Positions 51,601-59,390 are shown, counted from the stretch's first letter. The stretch is DNA of 64,000 nucleotides from Membranipora membranacea (GCA_914767715.1 OU612069.1:5642001-5706000); one strand, 5' to 3'. Numbers and translations: made by a program. The notes: generated by a model not told the origin, from the letters alone.

Positions 51601-53502
51601 TGATGGGGTATCAAGTTATCAAGAAATTTCCAACGCGATGCCTGATTACATTTAATGGGGACTGAGAGTAAAGAGATTGAAATAAAAAGCTTACTCTTAA
51701 TATCAAATTTTAGCTTGGTATATATTACATATATATATATATTAAGCACTCAAACGGTGGCGGGTTGCTGGTAGAGGCATTTCATTCTCAACCACTTTCT
51801 GAAGAGAAAGTGGTTGATAATGAAATGCCTCTTCCAGCATCCCGTCATCGTTTGAGCGCATAAACTAACCAGTATCCTGATATTGCGCAGCACAACTGAA
51901 GAATACAATTAATGATGACCTTTAATTCACACAACTTATCATAAATTTATCATAACTTTGTTTATAATTGTATGACCCTGTAGCTAAACACTACTCTTAG
52001 GTTTTATGGGCCACGGGGTCAAATTTCCAATGTTCAGAGACTAGTTGGAAAATTTGGATATCAAAGTTATATTATTAATAGCATGATCAGCGGTATTCTA
52101 TACAGAGCGAGAATGACATAAAGCTAACTGGTTAGTCAATGTCTACACGATAGTGATCAACTGCTCTTGAACAAGATAATGGCAGTGGCATTAAACTACT
52201 GGGTGAAGAGCAGGATAAATTTGTATTCATCATAATTTGTTTGGTTATTTTGTTAGATTTATGCACTGGTGTTGGCATGATGCTCTGTAAAATTGACAGA
52301 AACGCATCGCTGGGTTGTGTTTTTATGATTTCATATTTCGGAGTATTTCATTTGTGATCACCTAAAAATTGCCTAATGTAAACTATAAAGCAACATCATC
52401 ATTAATGTTGTTATATCAACCTCACAAAAACATTTATGAAGATGATTGTATATTGACTAAAAAAACTCACATCTACTGCTTGTTGTAAATCTCATTACAG
52501 TACAGGCAAAACAGATTGGATTCTATCAAATTTTAGAATAACCCGCCCTTCCTACACATGAAGATGAACCTGAGAAGCATTTAAAACATTTTCACCTGGA
52601 TTGTCAAAAAAAGTGTCAATTCAGTTAGAAACATTTTATCTTGGAAATCGAAATCTCCTCTGATTTATCAGCAATAGGCTATGATTGTTGGTCTAGTTTC
52701 ACACTATTGAAGAATACATTGGGCATCAGCTCAACCTGCATGATAATTTTTCGTAGTACAGTGTGTAGGCACTCAGTTATGCATAAAACACAACATTGGG
52801 TTATACAAACTCAATCGTATATGGTTGAACATTTACCTCTGTAGCTGATCTACATGTGGTGTGTACTCGAGCCAGAGCTCTTTCAGGTGAGGAGCTATCT
52901 CATGTAGATAAGGAGGGATATTACCTCTGATCATCATATGTGTGATATGGAGACATTTAGCTTCTGCTGTAAGTTCTGATAATGTCAGAGATCTTAGTGA
53001 GTCCTCATCACAGTAAGTTATTTTTTCTATCTCAGGTTCTCCAGCATGTCGGTACCATACATCATACCCTAGACAACAAGTAAATAATGAAAACAATGCA
53101 ACGCAAATATCAAATGATTAAGGAGGGAGCGATTTTGTTAGTCCCTCAATTGAAATTATTTGGTTGTGGGACGGTGTACCTGATCCTCATAAACCTCACC
53201 CCATGATTGAGCGCCAGTCAAATAAAAATCTTAAAGATAAGAAATACAAAACAGCAACACTAATAGTGATAAAGGATTTAATTGCTTAATCAAATCCAGA
53301 TGAATTACACAACACTGCACATTATATTCTCATTTGTTTGCCATTAAATGCATTTGCTAGAAGTAAACTTTGGGCCAAAACTCCTACCTTGGGTCTCATC
53401 AGCTCTTGTGCGGCTAACTCTTGGAATATTTAGAGGAGCTCTGAGCCTAGGTTCTTTATCCTGTGGCCTGCTCTTAGGGGGCTTACTTTTAGTGTTTCCC
53501 AT
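9588..53502 (-). CDS. LRR-Roc-COR GTPase fused to a caspase (13 coding exons)
   Basis: Exons in transcript order: 53502-53388, 53068-52837, 46794-46654, 29481-29341, 14396-12475, 12320-12246, 12176-11977, 11778-11617, 11409-11172, 10944-10768, 10511-10402, 10133-9902, 9670-9588. Every junction has AG and GT and matching phase; the total of 3,828 nt gives 1,275 aa plus stop. Seen: myristoylation signal (1-7), LRRs (about 60-255), Roc GTPase with P-loop at 291-299, DLGG at 345-348 and THGD at 414-417, COR (about 503-771), a CxxC patch (790-793), a Pro/Gln-rich linker, then caspase p20 (943-1075) with His1030 and Cys1073 and p10 (about 1125-1223), and a basic tail. Known: Roc-COR proteins are GTP-dependent dimer switches, and caspases cleave after Asp. 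Inferred: ligand or GTP state drives caspase dimerisation at a membrane. Further LRR exons may be hidden in the long introns. Confidence 0.88.
9902..10133 (-). CDS. Coding exon 12: end of caspase p10
   Basis: 232 nt, phase 0 to 1, acceptor AAAATTGCAG, donor CTAG|GTAAGC. It encodes VRESVTRYGVER, an Ala-rich insert, then QMPKTVCTFTNLRKLYLLPG, the usual end of the p10 domain (TLRKKLYFFPG type). The remaining residues form a tail. Confidence 0.85.
10402..10511 (-). CDS. Coding exon 11: caspase p10 core
   Basis: 110 nt, phase 1 to 0, donor ATA|GTAAGT. It encodes FAAPRNPGVGSPFIRALVAT, then LGHRHDVVSLAEI. It aligns without gaps to the caspase-3 SWRNSKDGSWFIQSL region: Arg1140 equals the P1-binding Arg207, while the Trp before it is Pro here and the GSWF Trp is also Pro. 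The S2/S4 pockets should thus differ from vertebrate caspases. Confidence 0.87.
10768..10944 (-). CDS. Coding exon 10: interdomain linker and p10 start
   Basis: 177 nt, phase 1 to 1, donor GAT-T|GTGAGT. It encodes a Thr/Ser-rich linker, then NDFEVDNDTQDISVSD (candidate activation sites Asp1115, Asp1117, Asp1120) and MIIMQSSFD, the first p10 strand. The linker between Cys and p10 strand is about 50 residues, long enough for processing. Confidence 0.85.
11172..11409 (-). CDS. Coding exon 9: caspase catalytic His and Cys
   Basis: 238 nt, phase 0 to 1, acceptor TTTTTTTACTAG, donor A|GTAAGT. It encodes VLVLTSHGDEG (catalytic His1030) and KIVIIQACAG (catalytic Cys1073). The family pentapeptide is QACxG; Ala replaces the more usual Arg at the fourth place. 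Gln1071, which lines the P1 pocket, is kept. The spacing of His to Cys (43 residues) is caspase-like. The active site therefore looks competent. Confidence 0.92.
11617..11778 (-). CDS. Coding exon 8: caspase p20, first half
   Basis: 162 nt, phase 0, acceptor CTGATTATTTTCAG, donor AGG|GTAAGC. It encodes RGRALIVSNDYNQTRRGSEH, then DYQNIKCMLDKLGF. This is the classic caspase N-terminal strand and the RxGS/T-xxxD motif. Arg965 sits where caspase-3 Arg64 binds the P1 Asp, and helix 1 continues to KLGF as in animal caspases. Confidence 0.9.
11977..12176 (-). CDS. Coding exon 7: Pro/Gln-rich linker before caspase
   Basis: 200 nt, phase 1 to 0, acceptor AAGAAAACAG. The donor CCAG|GTTTAT is weak, so this exon end is the least certain in the model. 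It encodes KPDPPPVLTADDPGQSIPE, then MSEVQDVVEIMKRRQ and LIPESQ. It is a flexible linker, and ADD could be a caspase self-cleavage site. Confidence 0.66.
12246..12320 (-). CDS. Coding exon 6: helical linker
   Basis: 75 nt, phase 1 to 1, acceptor TTTCAAACAG, donor CAG|GTCAGT. It encodes LKISEEGVRILDDYIRREE, a short charged helix after COR. The frame fits only when both neighbours are joined. Confidence 0.72.
12475..14396 (-). CDS. Coding exon 5: last LRR, Roc GTPase and COR
   Basis: A single 1,922-nt exon (acceptor TTTTTTCATGCAG, donor CAT|GTAAGT, phase 2 to 1) holds the end of the LRRs (LGQLTKLERLHISGN), the whole Roc and the whole COR. Roc: P-loop GKTKAGKTS, switch II DLGGHEVYH, G4-like THGD. 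COR: IPGSWYEVLNKL, EAGRIMWF, RPSVLADVI. After COR comes YCSHCLL and a CPCD patch, as in MFHAS1-like invertebrate ROCO proteins. All catalytic GTPase motifs are intact. Packing these domains in one exon contrasts with the finely split caspase part and suggests that the caspase exons joined a pre-existing ROCO gene. Confidence 0.92.
14397..18904. other. Intron 4, 3' part: diverged repeats
   Basis: Holds a diverged copy (about 14690-15220) of the segment found at 26.4 kb and 34.7 kb, a G-run at 15100-15119, segments rich in ATAACATT (16450-16640) resembling 25140-25400, and an inverted 250-bp copy (17325-17560) of the unit at 19445-19730. No exon was recognised. Confidence 0.6.
14690..15220. repeat. 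Diverged copy of intron repeat family R4
   Basis: Shared blocks with 26400-26830 and 34730-35110 include a GTGAGTT...GGGCCAA segment, TGTTGTGACAGCTCATSCCC and a G-rich run. All copies have the same order and orientation. Confidence 0.6.
18905..22170. repeat. Long intron repeat R1, copy A
   Basis: About 3.2 kb that recurs collinearly at 31325-34430 with point changes and indels. Shared landmarks are AATAATGAATAAATCTGCC, AATTGATTGAGTTATGAACA, GCTTGCTGTATGGTCAT and TTTTGTATGCAGTACATGC. No intact ORF is found. It may be a large non-autonomous element or a segmental duplication within the gene. Confidence 0.8.
22385..23340. repeat. Tandem pair, unit about 489 bp
   Basis: Two head-to-tail copies share TCCAAAYTRTCCACCTGTGTCC, CTGGACGG and GAGGGGCAACAAAAAATTACA landmarks. 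A third partial copy is at about 27010-27410. Confidence 0.78.
22860..24560. repeat. Intron repeat R3, copy A
   Basis: About 1.7 kb collinear with 27000-28640. Shared landmarks are GCAATGGCTGGTT, AACAGCAGACTGATCAGTTT, ATGAGAGCTCCAATTC and CAAGCATCTGACTCACA. No ORF. Confidence 0.77.
25400..26830. repeat. Intron repeats R2 and R4
   Basis: 25400-26060 matches 29312-29346 plus 29720-30130. 26090-26830 matches 34420-35110, ending in a G-run (26701-26723) like the one at 15100. Same orientation throughout. Confidence 0.7.
27000..28640. repeat. Intron repeat R3, copy B
   Basis: Same order and strand as 22860-24560, about 4.1 kb away. The similarity stops near 28640, where an unrelated, more GC-rich segment begins. 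Confidence 0.77.
28640..29311. other. Unique GC-richer insertion next to LRR exon 4
   Basis: Interrupts the surrounding repeat families and has higher GC than its flanks (for example 28855-28985). The short ORFs here have no motif. It could be a solo LTR or other insertion, but no terminal repeats were confirmed. Confidence 0.35.
29341..29481 (-). CDS. Coding exon 4: second LRR cassette, same size and phase
   Basis: 141 nt, phase 2 in and out, acceptor CTCCTCAACAG, donor AG|GTGAGT. It encodes ISKLQGLELLDVSHNYGLHT, then LPAELGQIQSLKTIKAKCC and LTSLPN. Length, phase and position of the junction within the repeat (just after LPx) equal those of the preceding cassette, so the two are duplicates. 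The donor region is itself part of a repeat family present elsewhere in the next intron. Confidence 0.87.
29720..30870. repeat. Partial copies of R1 and R2
   Basis: 29720-30130 matches 25500-26000 (R2: a TAGTGATGCAAGTT block through CGTGTAGGCAG). 30130-30870 matches 20560-21310 and 33060-33760 (R1). The join of two families here shows nested or recombined copies. Confidence 0.7.
31325..34430. repeat. Long intron repeat R1, copy B
   Basis: Collinear with 18905-21830. It lies in intron 3, while copy A is in intron 4, so the repeat flanks the LRR exon at 29341 on both sides. Several indels of 50-300 bp separate the copies. Confidence 0.8.
35111..35396. repeat. Copy of segment at 30880-31100
   Basis: Shares AATAATACTGATAA, CAGCATATCAACA and GCTGGCYGGTGGCT landmarks with 30880-31100. 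It immediately precedes the acidic exon of the piggyBac-like gene. Confidence 0.55.
35397..38260 (+). pseudogene. piggyBac-like transposase gene, broken
   Basis: Plus-strand exon-like pieces with consistent phase-1 junctions: 35397-35514 (acidic, DDDFDEIINDSDSEVD), 35900-36070 (acidic, ends SSEEEEP), 36333-36497 (RGG-rich, in-frame TGA at 36386), then the transposase from 36816. The body has SEIDAFSVIF, a TGA at 37301, then ELYTPWSNLTVDEAM (first Asp, about 37337), a frame change, YMDRRYSSPILF (second Asp, about 37553), another stop, then KWKDKRDV, NKAGVDKHDQM (third Asp, about 37868), LKWEKKLFFW, and a Cys-poor tail where piggyBac has a Cys-rich finger (CVNCSSKPG). The DDD triad is thus traceable but the copy is dead. 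It lies antisense in intron 3 of the ROCO-caspase gene. No TTAA-flanked ends were found. Confidence 0.88.
38261..39425. other. Intronic, nothing recognised
   Basis: AT-rich sequence after the piggyBac pseudogene. A 141-codon ORF at 38332 has hydrophobic low-complexity composition and no motif. No repeats shared with other parts of the window were noticed. Confidence 0.35.
39430..39720 (+). pseudogene. Reverse transcriptase remnant (FADDT motif)
   Basis: A plus-strand stretch reads LFADDTNNLCSDPPTSK, then, after stops and shifts, NHFRLNTNKTFKLVS. This is the spacing of RT motif C followed by the NxxKT motif of non-LTR elements. Only this fragment remains. Confidence 0.45.
39825..40480. repeat. 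650-bp duplicate, copy A
   Basis: Collinear with 48065-48730, sharing GAATTGGAAGGAG, GGATTTAGGTTGCGAATAACC, GAGTTGATAAAGAGATG and CACAGACAGGTTTCGCTGTC. A shorter third copy of the end lies at about 43380-43500. The ORF fragments are not convincing. Confidence 0.78.
40500..43600. other. Intronic, mostly unique AT-rich
   Basis: Apart from the block at 43160-43500 shared with 48660-48850, no repeat, RNA or coding exon was recognised. Minus-strand ORFs at 42297 and 42763 have no LRR or other motif. Confidence 0.4.
43620..44010 (+). pseudogene. Coiled-coil ORF relic
   Basis: The ORF 43620-43820 encodes a heptad-like helix (LQQILDKMNENKRSADNQHK, then SKINTRLNAIESD). Past two stops and a shift the same character goes on (DVTDVKARFKEL; then QLQAHNEDKSDRALAVIH and TVDKINERCK). 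It looks like a decayed coiled-coil protein such as a retroelement ORF1, but no diagnostic motif is present. Confidence 0.42.
44011..46653. other. Intronic; block shared with 49.1 and 51.5 kb
   Basis: 45470-45600 matches 49105-49230, and 45790-45990 matches 51525-51725, in the same order. This suggests that one longer unit was split by later insertions. Nothing coding was found. Confidence 0.5.
46654..46794 (-). CDS. Coding exon 3: two-repeat LRR cassette
   Basis: 141 nt, phase 2 in and out, acceptor TTTTTTTCCACCACAG, donor TG|GTAAGT. It encodes LKELEVLYLVDSVKLRTLP, then ELGDLKSLKRLTVYHCGITC and LPE: two about 23-residue LRRs of the LxxLxxLxL...LP type found in ROCO and bacterial-style LRR proteins. 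The frame joins exons 2 and 4 exactly. Confidence 0.85.
47600..47745. repeat. Intron block upstream of LRR exon 3, related to that upstream of exon 4
   Basis: Shares GGAGG...CATAAATAAATTGA and GTATTT(N)TAGTGATGCA-type landmarks with 29670-29770. Position relative to the LRR exon (about 0.8 kb versus 0.2 kb upstream) differs by insertions. Confidence 0.5.
48065..48730. repeat. 650-bp duplicate, copy B
   Basis: Partner of 39825-40480 in the same orientation. Here it is followed by a block (48720-48850) also found at 43160-43300, so the two families travel together. Confidence 0.77.
49690..51160 (-). pseudogene. Non-LTR retrotransposon RT, decayed
   Basis: Minus-strand pieces in order: SGGLSGIPA (about 51145), NYRPISSLPILSKMFE (about 50985), CGVPQGSILGPILFN (about 50590), FTYAGDTL (about 50510; the usual YADD is YAGD here), DLSFHIHVNETATKANRV (about 50235), and a C-terminal ORF at 49683-49940 (QKFNKRQHSLRRKFSV, LSFKEYIINN). 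Several stops and shifts separate them. It is a jockey/CR1-like ORF2 lacking the endonuclease. Divergence from the copy at 6-7 kb shows a different family. Confidence 0.85.
51746..51859. repeat. 114-bp hairpin with 4-nt loop
   Basis: The arms GCACTCAAACG...CCACTTTCT and AGAAAGTGG...CGTTTGAGCGC pair almost completely around GAAG. It lies next to a (TA)n tract. It could be a tiny foldback element; the stem (about 55 bp) is longer than normal animal pre-miRNAs. Confidence 0.75.
51860..52836. other. Intron 2 end, nothing recognised
   Basis: AT-rich sequence between the hairpin and coding exon 2. No additional LRR exon was found on the minus strand. Confidence 0.4.
52837..53068 (-). CDS. Coding exon 2: LRR N-terminal cap
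   Basis: Acceptor TTGTTGTCTAG, 232 nt, phase 1 in and phase 2 out (AG|GTAAAT). It encodes GYDVWYRHAGEPE, then leucine-patterned sequence (SLRSLTLSEL; HLKELWLEYTPHVDQLQ). It reads as the capping and first irregular leucine-rich repeats. It lies 319 bp downstream of exon 1. Confidence 0.8.
53388..53502 (-). CDS. Coding exon 1: N-myristoylation signal, basic leader
   Basis: The first in-frame ATG (53500-53502) after an acceptor (TTTTAGCTTGTAG) gives MGNTKSKPPKSRP. Gly2, Ser6 and Lys7 fit the MGxxxS/T consensus of N-myristoyltransferase, and the following Lys/Arg residues would add membrane binding. The exon encodes 38 residues and ends in phase 1 at AAG|GTAGGA. The open frame upstream has no ATG, only TTG, so this start is preferred. 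The 5' UTR exon was not located. Confidence 0.78.
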
Positions 53503-54800
53503 GATTATCCCTTGGCACCTACAAGCTAAAAGAGTTATAATAAATAGCACACTGATATTTGTGTAGGTATATTGATTTTTTACTCTGTTGCCCAACCATG
53601 TATTATGAACATGAAGGGATCATTCTGAGATGAAACACCGATGACTACGAGACAATTGAGCATCTGCGACTAGAAATCAGAATAAGAAATATCAATCAAT
53701 CCAGTTGGTAAACTGTAATCACATCGCAATTTTCATTACCAATATTCATCTTATGTTGCAGTTGACCAAATTTGATTTGATTAATACGCTAACTAACCTG
53801 CACAGTAATTTTATAATTTTCCAAGGCTTACAACAATATAACATGCTTTTAATTAACATCGGCAATGCTTCCCTAACTCGCAACAAACTTGGACGCCACC
53901 TCAGCCGCTCACTCTGTAGCCACCATTCTGGTACCATCACTCAGTGGCTGCAAATCATTTATGAAGGCAATGCCCCCCTCTAAGATGTTGAACTATGGAC
54001 ATATTTCTGAGTTCTAATTTGAGACTTTCTTCGGAGTTGTCATCTCTGCAGTTCGGTACTTTTATCTCACGTCGCATAGGAAGAAGGAGTCATAAAAAGG
54101 GTAATCTTTAAAACTGCGTATAATAGGATAACAATGATTTTTTATTCAGAATCTTCACCATAGAGATCTGATAGGGATATAGTTTGGGAAATGATTTTGG
54201 AATTTGGGTAGTCATTTATATCAATTTCTGCCTGTTTTTCGGAAAAATTTCTTGGAGTTTTTCATGAATTTTGTCACTAAAATTGAGATTTATCAGCTTC
54301 CAAGCCCCCTGTTGATTTTAAAACCCTGTCCCTCAGGGTTTTCAATAATGCCTATGATGAATCAAGACACAACTTTATCCTAACATAAGCGGTTTTCAAG
54401 ATAACATGACATTTACACGTATGTTGAGAGAATTTATAGCAATGAGAAACCAAACGTGAATCCTCTTCTACCCTTTCAGACCAGAAATAATCTTCACTCT
54501 GATAGCCAGCCGCCAGCTGCCACACTCAGCAACAACACCCAGTAGCAACACTCAGCTGCTGAGTTGTTCTCAGCCTGCATTTCATATATACATTTAGACT
54601 GCCAAGCGTGATACATGGGTGGAACTTCAATCCATAAATCTACATCTGCTAAAAGAACCTTTGTTGGCTTGGAATCATCTCAAAGTATCATTTTTAGTAT
54701 TATGCAACCAGGCTGAAAAAAATTTTGTAACAGAAATCAAGTAATCAAACCTAGTCAACCTCATAGCCAACTGGAACTTAGATGAAGTACGATCCAATTC
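53503..54800. other. Upstream of ROCO-caspase start
   Basis: Should contain the 5' UTR exon and perhaps the promoter of the minus-strand gene, but no TATA box or CpG-rich stretch stands out. ORFs on either strand near 53.7-53.98 kb are overlapping shadows without motifs. Confidence 0.3.
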
Positions 54801-55095
54801 CCTGCCCTTGAAGTTGCTTCCCCTGTCGAGCAGGCAGTCGCTTACCGTTACAGTTGGAGCATGATTAATCATTCGATTAATTAGCGATTGAATTTCTTAG
54901 AAGTAGCTGGGCTAGCTTAAATATCCTGCAACAAAAGTTGCACGTCATACAAGCCATCACTACAGCAGAAAAAAGTCACGAGCAGACCAAGAAAGCGGCA
55001 TAGTGTGAAAGCACTTACAGAAAAATGTCAAAAGTCAAACATGTGACAAACTGATTGTCTTTCCCTCATGACTATGTTAACATGAGATGCCTTAC

Positions 55096-55224
55096 CTTGC
55101 TAATGTTCAGTAGAAAACTCTTTACACGATCTCTCTGTCTGATTAACTTCTCTGAAATGGTATTATATCCCCAGTATGGTAGTAGACCGTCTACACATCC
55201 TGATTCTCTAAGTTGCGGAATTAT
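55096..55224 (-). CDS. Open CARD-like exon (phase 0, 43 codons)
   Basis: Acceptor TTTCAATGCAG and donor AAG|GTAAGG bound exactly 43 open codons: IIPQLRESGCVDGLLPYW, then TISEKLIRQRDRVKSFLL and NISK. The pattern (LxxxG ... E/K-I ... RxDRVxxLL) is that of CARD helices 3-5. It is the only intact copy in the array. Partner exons are unproven, and it cannot join coding exon 1 of the ROCO-caspase gene directly because the phase-0 reading there stops at once. A separate minus-strand gene or a relic are both possible. Confidence 0.42.
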
Positions 55225-56936
55225 CTGCATTGAAACGAACAATAAGATATAAATAATTATCTTTCCGTTTCCCGGTCAGAGCTCAGCAGTAATAAATGAA
55301 CTCTGCTACATATTCTGGTAATAAATAGTTAACACCTTGTGGTCCCAAAAATCGTATTCCACATATTTAGAAGGCTACGTAATGTTAACCGGTATGTTAC
55401 AGGGGTGTACATGAATCACCAAGCAGCCCCAGTTGTGAGTGAGACAAGTACAGTCCTCTATTTCAGGATTCAAGAAATTATTGGCATTGAAGCAATAAAA
55501 CATTTTCATGCAACAACATTGTAGCATTCTGAAAAATCGAACAGTGTAATTCATAAATCGCTTCATTATATTACCAGTTTCTGAAGAAATGAATGTTTAT
55601 ACATCTCTGACTAACACTATCAACATAAGATAAGATAAGTATGTGGTAGGCTAGAATCGAAAACTCAAATTTCTACACCGAACATGAGTACATGCCACTA
55701 TCACTAACACTGCCTGTAATCTTGTTATAGGCCTACTTGTACATGTACTTTAGTACAATAGAGTCAAGTCAAGATCGGGCCCTTATTATTGCCAATGAAA
55801 AGCTAAGTTAGATTTATGTCCTTATCGACAATGGATGGACAACTTCCAATCTTAAAGTTACATGTATTGGCTTAGAAGCAATGCAAATAGAATAGTAAGG
55901 GCCAAGGTAAATTATTTCTAGCTAACAAAAATTAGACCAATTTTATGTCATTTATAGAATAATATGTGCTGTCCCACTCTGTAATCATTGTATCATATGT
56001 CAGGTCATATCAAGTATTTGGAGATACTACCCCTGTCAAGCTGGTAGTGGCTTACCAGTAAAATGGGACCAAATGAATATACAGGCATATCGTATCAAAG
56101 TTGATTAACTGGCGGCTGACTTCAAAGGAAGTAGTCAGGCCTCATGCTTGAAAACCCTGTGATCATCGCATAAAATCAAGTTGCCGCCTCTGCAGCCTGC
56201 AACCGCTAAAGAGATCAAATAAATTGTCTTTAATCAACCTTCCGCCCAAACGATTTTGCAGACCTAACAAATGTGATAGCGAGTTTTCTGCTTACCTCCA
56301 AGGGCCAAATTTGACAGCTACGGTAACCTGAACATGTATGTAACAGGGGTGTATCAACATTAATATCCAGCCCTGCGGACGAAACACCGTTCTCATTTTC
56401 AGGATTAGGGTTTTCTTAGTAATGAGGCGATAAAAAAGTGTCAGTTCCATTAAATAATCTTGTTACTTTCTAAAAAAAATCAAACACTGTAAAATGAGAA
56501 TGAAAACTTAAGCGTGTAAACCAAACATGAGTACATGTCACTGCCTAACACTGCCCGTTATCTATAGCTGCCAGTCTACACTGGTATTTTAGTCCTATCT
56601 TCAGTCATAGAAGACTGAATATTTCTGTAATGATATGCTGACCTGAACCATAACTTAAATTTGCCGTGTGAAGTTTAATAATCCTAATACCAGCTACCAA
56701 ATCATCGCCAAAAATGCCCTCATTTATGCCATCAAATAAACTTCTGACCACTTTGAAAATAACCTGTGTAGGTTAAAATCATCGCAAATAGCATCGTTAG
56801 GGCCAGGGTGTACAAATTCTAGATATCACAAATCATCAAGTTTAAGCCAACTGGCAACTCTAATGCCCTGTATTTGGAGTTGTTCCCATGTAGAATGCGA
56901 GCATGATGACGACCTTAATATTATGAGTTGCCCCAC

Positions 56937-57054
56937 CTTATTGCTGATCAGTATACTGCTCCTCATATGATCACTCTGGCTGATCGACTTGTCTCTAAGT
57001 TGTCGGGAGTAGAACGTCTAAGACTCCTGATTCTCCAACTTTTTATTGAATTTT
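56937..57054 (-). pseudogene. CARD-like exon copy, broken
   Basis: 118 nt with acceptor and GTGGGG donor. It aligns to the intact copy (GESGVLDVLL core) but has stops and deletions in every frame. Confidence 0.45.
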
Positions 57055-58677
57055 CTGCAAGTAAAATAATAAATAACATGAGTATATGATTGATTGCACT
57101 GTTCCGGGCTCAAAAGGATACATTCTGTCGTATTCTTTTACTGCATGTTTATTCACCTCATACAGTCCTTACAGCTGTGATATAGAGTTTTCCGCTTGAG
57201 TGCAGGGGCTATATTTAACGGTTACTGCAACCTTAACAGTATGTGACAGGGGTGTATACAAAAACCAATCCAGCCCCGAGGATGAAAGATAAAACACACA
57301 GCCAGCCCTTAATGGCGTTCGGCCACGCTCGCCATTTAGGGCAGGCCGTGTACTAGGGGTTTGATTTATTTGTGTATACACTGAACACCAATATCTTCAT
57401 CAGGATTGCAGGAATTCTTAGAGTGAAATAATAAAACATTTCCTTGAAGGAATCATGCTGAATTCCAACAAATCTACCACTGTAAAACCTTAATCACGTC
57501 ATTATATCACCATTTTATATGGGTACCTTAATACACCCCTTGGGTAACGCATTATCAACATAATATATGCTTAGTAAGTGGTAGAAGGCCGGGAATGAAA
57601 ACTCAAATATCTAAACCAAATATAGTACATGACACTGCCTAACACTGCCTGCTATCTAAGGTTGCTTGTTAACGCTGATATTTAGTATTACAGTCTTACA
57701 GATTTTTATGAATATACTCAACAGGGTCCTCACTTATTAATGCCGATGTAATGTACAAATTTGATTTATGTCCCTATTGACAAAGGATGGACAACTTCTA
57801 ATCTTGAAATTTCAAATGATGTTTCAAGGGTGATTTATTGACTAATGATGCTATAATAATTTTTGAGAATCAAAGAAGAAATTTGTGACTTCAAGTAAGA
57901 ATATTTTGTTTACCACCAAAGAAGGATTTATCGATCACTTTGTGAACCCTCACTACAACACTACAACACTGCAACTTAAAAATATCATGCAGAATTTTAT
58001 GGGGCAGGTCGAACAACTTACTCACATAAATTACGAATTCAAACCTTGTTTATGACATTTATAGTATATTGTGCGATCTTATTCTCACCAGTCAGAGTTA
58101 GTATATTGTGCGATGTTATTCTCTGCATTTGGAGTTACTCTCCCATTGAGCTGGTACAGGCTAACCAGTAAATTGGAACCAACCAAAAATGCAGAAGTAT
58201 TCGATAAACCTAGTCCAACTGGCCACTGTCCTTCTCAGAAGTACCCAGACCTAACGCTTGAAAACTCTGCTAGTATTGCGTACAATTAAGGTGCCGGCAC
58301 AGCACCGCTAACAATCCACTAACAGACCATGATCTGTCTTGTACTGGGATAGGATTTACAAAATGAAACTAGTTAATAGATTGATTGCCTTCTCAGCCTA
58401 TTGGCTATGATCAAAGCGTCATGGCCAATGGCTGACTAGTGCCTGTTTCAGTTTTTGGCATCTTGCTGCACACCCAAGATGAGGAGGTCCACCATGGCCT
58501 CACCTTTAGGATGCATTCTAGATCACTAGGATGTATCATATTCTCACTAGGAGGACTTCGGGCAACTTGCGTCCCTCTTTAGGGGCAGCCCACCCTCTGT
58601 TTTGTCATAAGCAGGGCCTTCAATGAGTCTTTCACCCAAATGACAGGTTTCACCTGTGTAGTCTTACCTTACTTCTG

Positions 58678-58796
58678 TTCAGTAGCCGCCTCTTCATATG
58701 ATCTCTTCGTCTGATCAACTGTTATGTTCTTGATATTGGAGCAGACCGTCTACGCCTTCTGATTCTCTGACTGTCTGCGGTATTGTCTGCATTGAA
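58678..58796 (-). pseudogene. CARD-like exon copy, broken
   Basis: Starts TIPQTVRESEGVDGLLQY, then hits a stop. After a frame change it reads RRRDHMKRRLLNRSK, matching the RDRVKSFLLNISK end. Splice borders are kept. Confidence 0.5.
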
Positions 58797-59242
58797 AAGG
58801 ACAATTAGATGTGGATATATGATTAATTTGGCTGGTCAGAGCTAAGATATAATAAAGCAACTCTGTCATATGTACTGGTACTGAACGGTTATTTGTCTCT
58901 TGCAGTCCATACCGTCAATTTCCGCTCAGTTAAAGGGCTACAGTTTGTAACAGGGGTGTGTTAATATCAAAGCAGCCCGGATTAAGAAAGTAGAGCGATC
59001 TTTTTCAGGATTCAAGAAATTATTGGTATTGAAACAATGAAATATTTCCCTCAAATAATCTTTGCTGCATCCCAAAAAAATCTAACACTGTAAAACTCTT
59101 ACATCTTCATTATATCACCATTTTTTAAAGAAACCTTTATACACCCCTGACTAACATAAAGCCAACTGACAACTCTAATGCCTTGTATTTGGAGTTGCTC
59201 GCCACATAGAATGGGAGCCCTTTATATCATGAGTTGCCCCAC

Positions 59243-59390
59243 CTTATTGGGGTTAAGTAGACTCCTCTCGACATCGACCTCTCAGTTTGATCTCTCTGAT
59301 ATCTCTGTCTGATCTCTGTCTGTCTGTTAAAGTGTTGTAGGAGCAGTCAACACACACACACACCTCTTGATTCTCTGTTTATGGAATTAT
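59243..59390 (-). pseudogene. CARD-like exon copy with (GT)n insert, broken
   Basis: Same borders, but it contains a (CA/GT)n run (59350-59363) and stops. Internal TCTCTGTCTGATC duplication lengthens it. Confidence 0.42.

Noticed and set aside
53503-53595. Upstream extension with a hydrophobic, signal-like stretch before MGNTKSK
   Set aside because: It starts from TTG, not ATG, crosses a good acceptor site and is better explained as intron.
57169-57381. ORF VKVAVTVKYSP within the CARD-like array
   Set aside because: A similar segment recurs in each array unit (55.4, 56.35 and 58.95 kb), but most copies are broken in frame, so coding cannot be shown.
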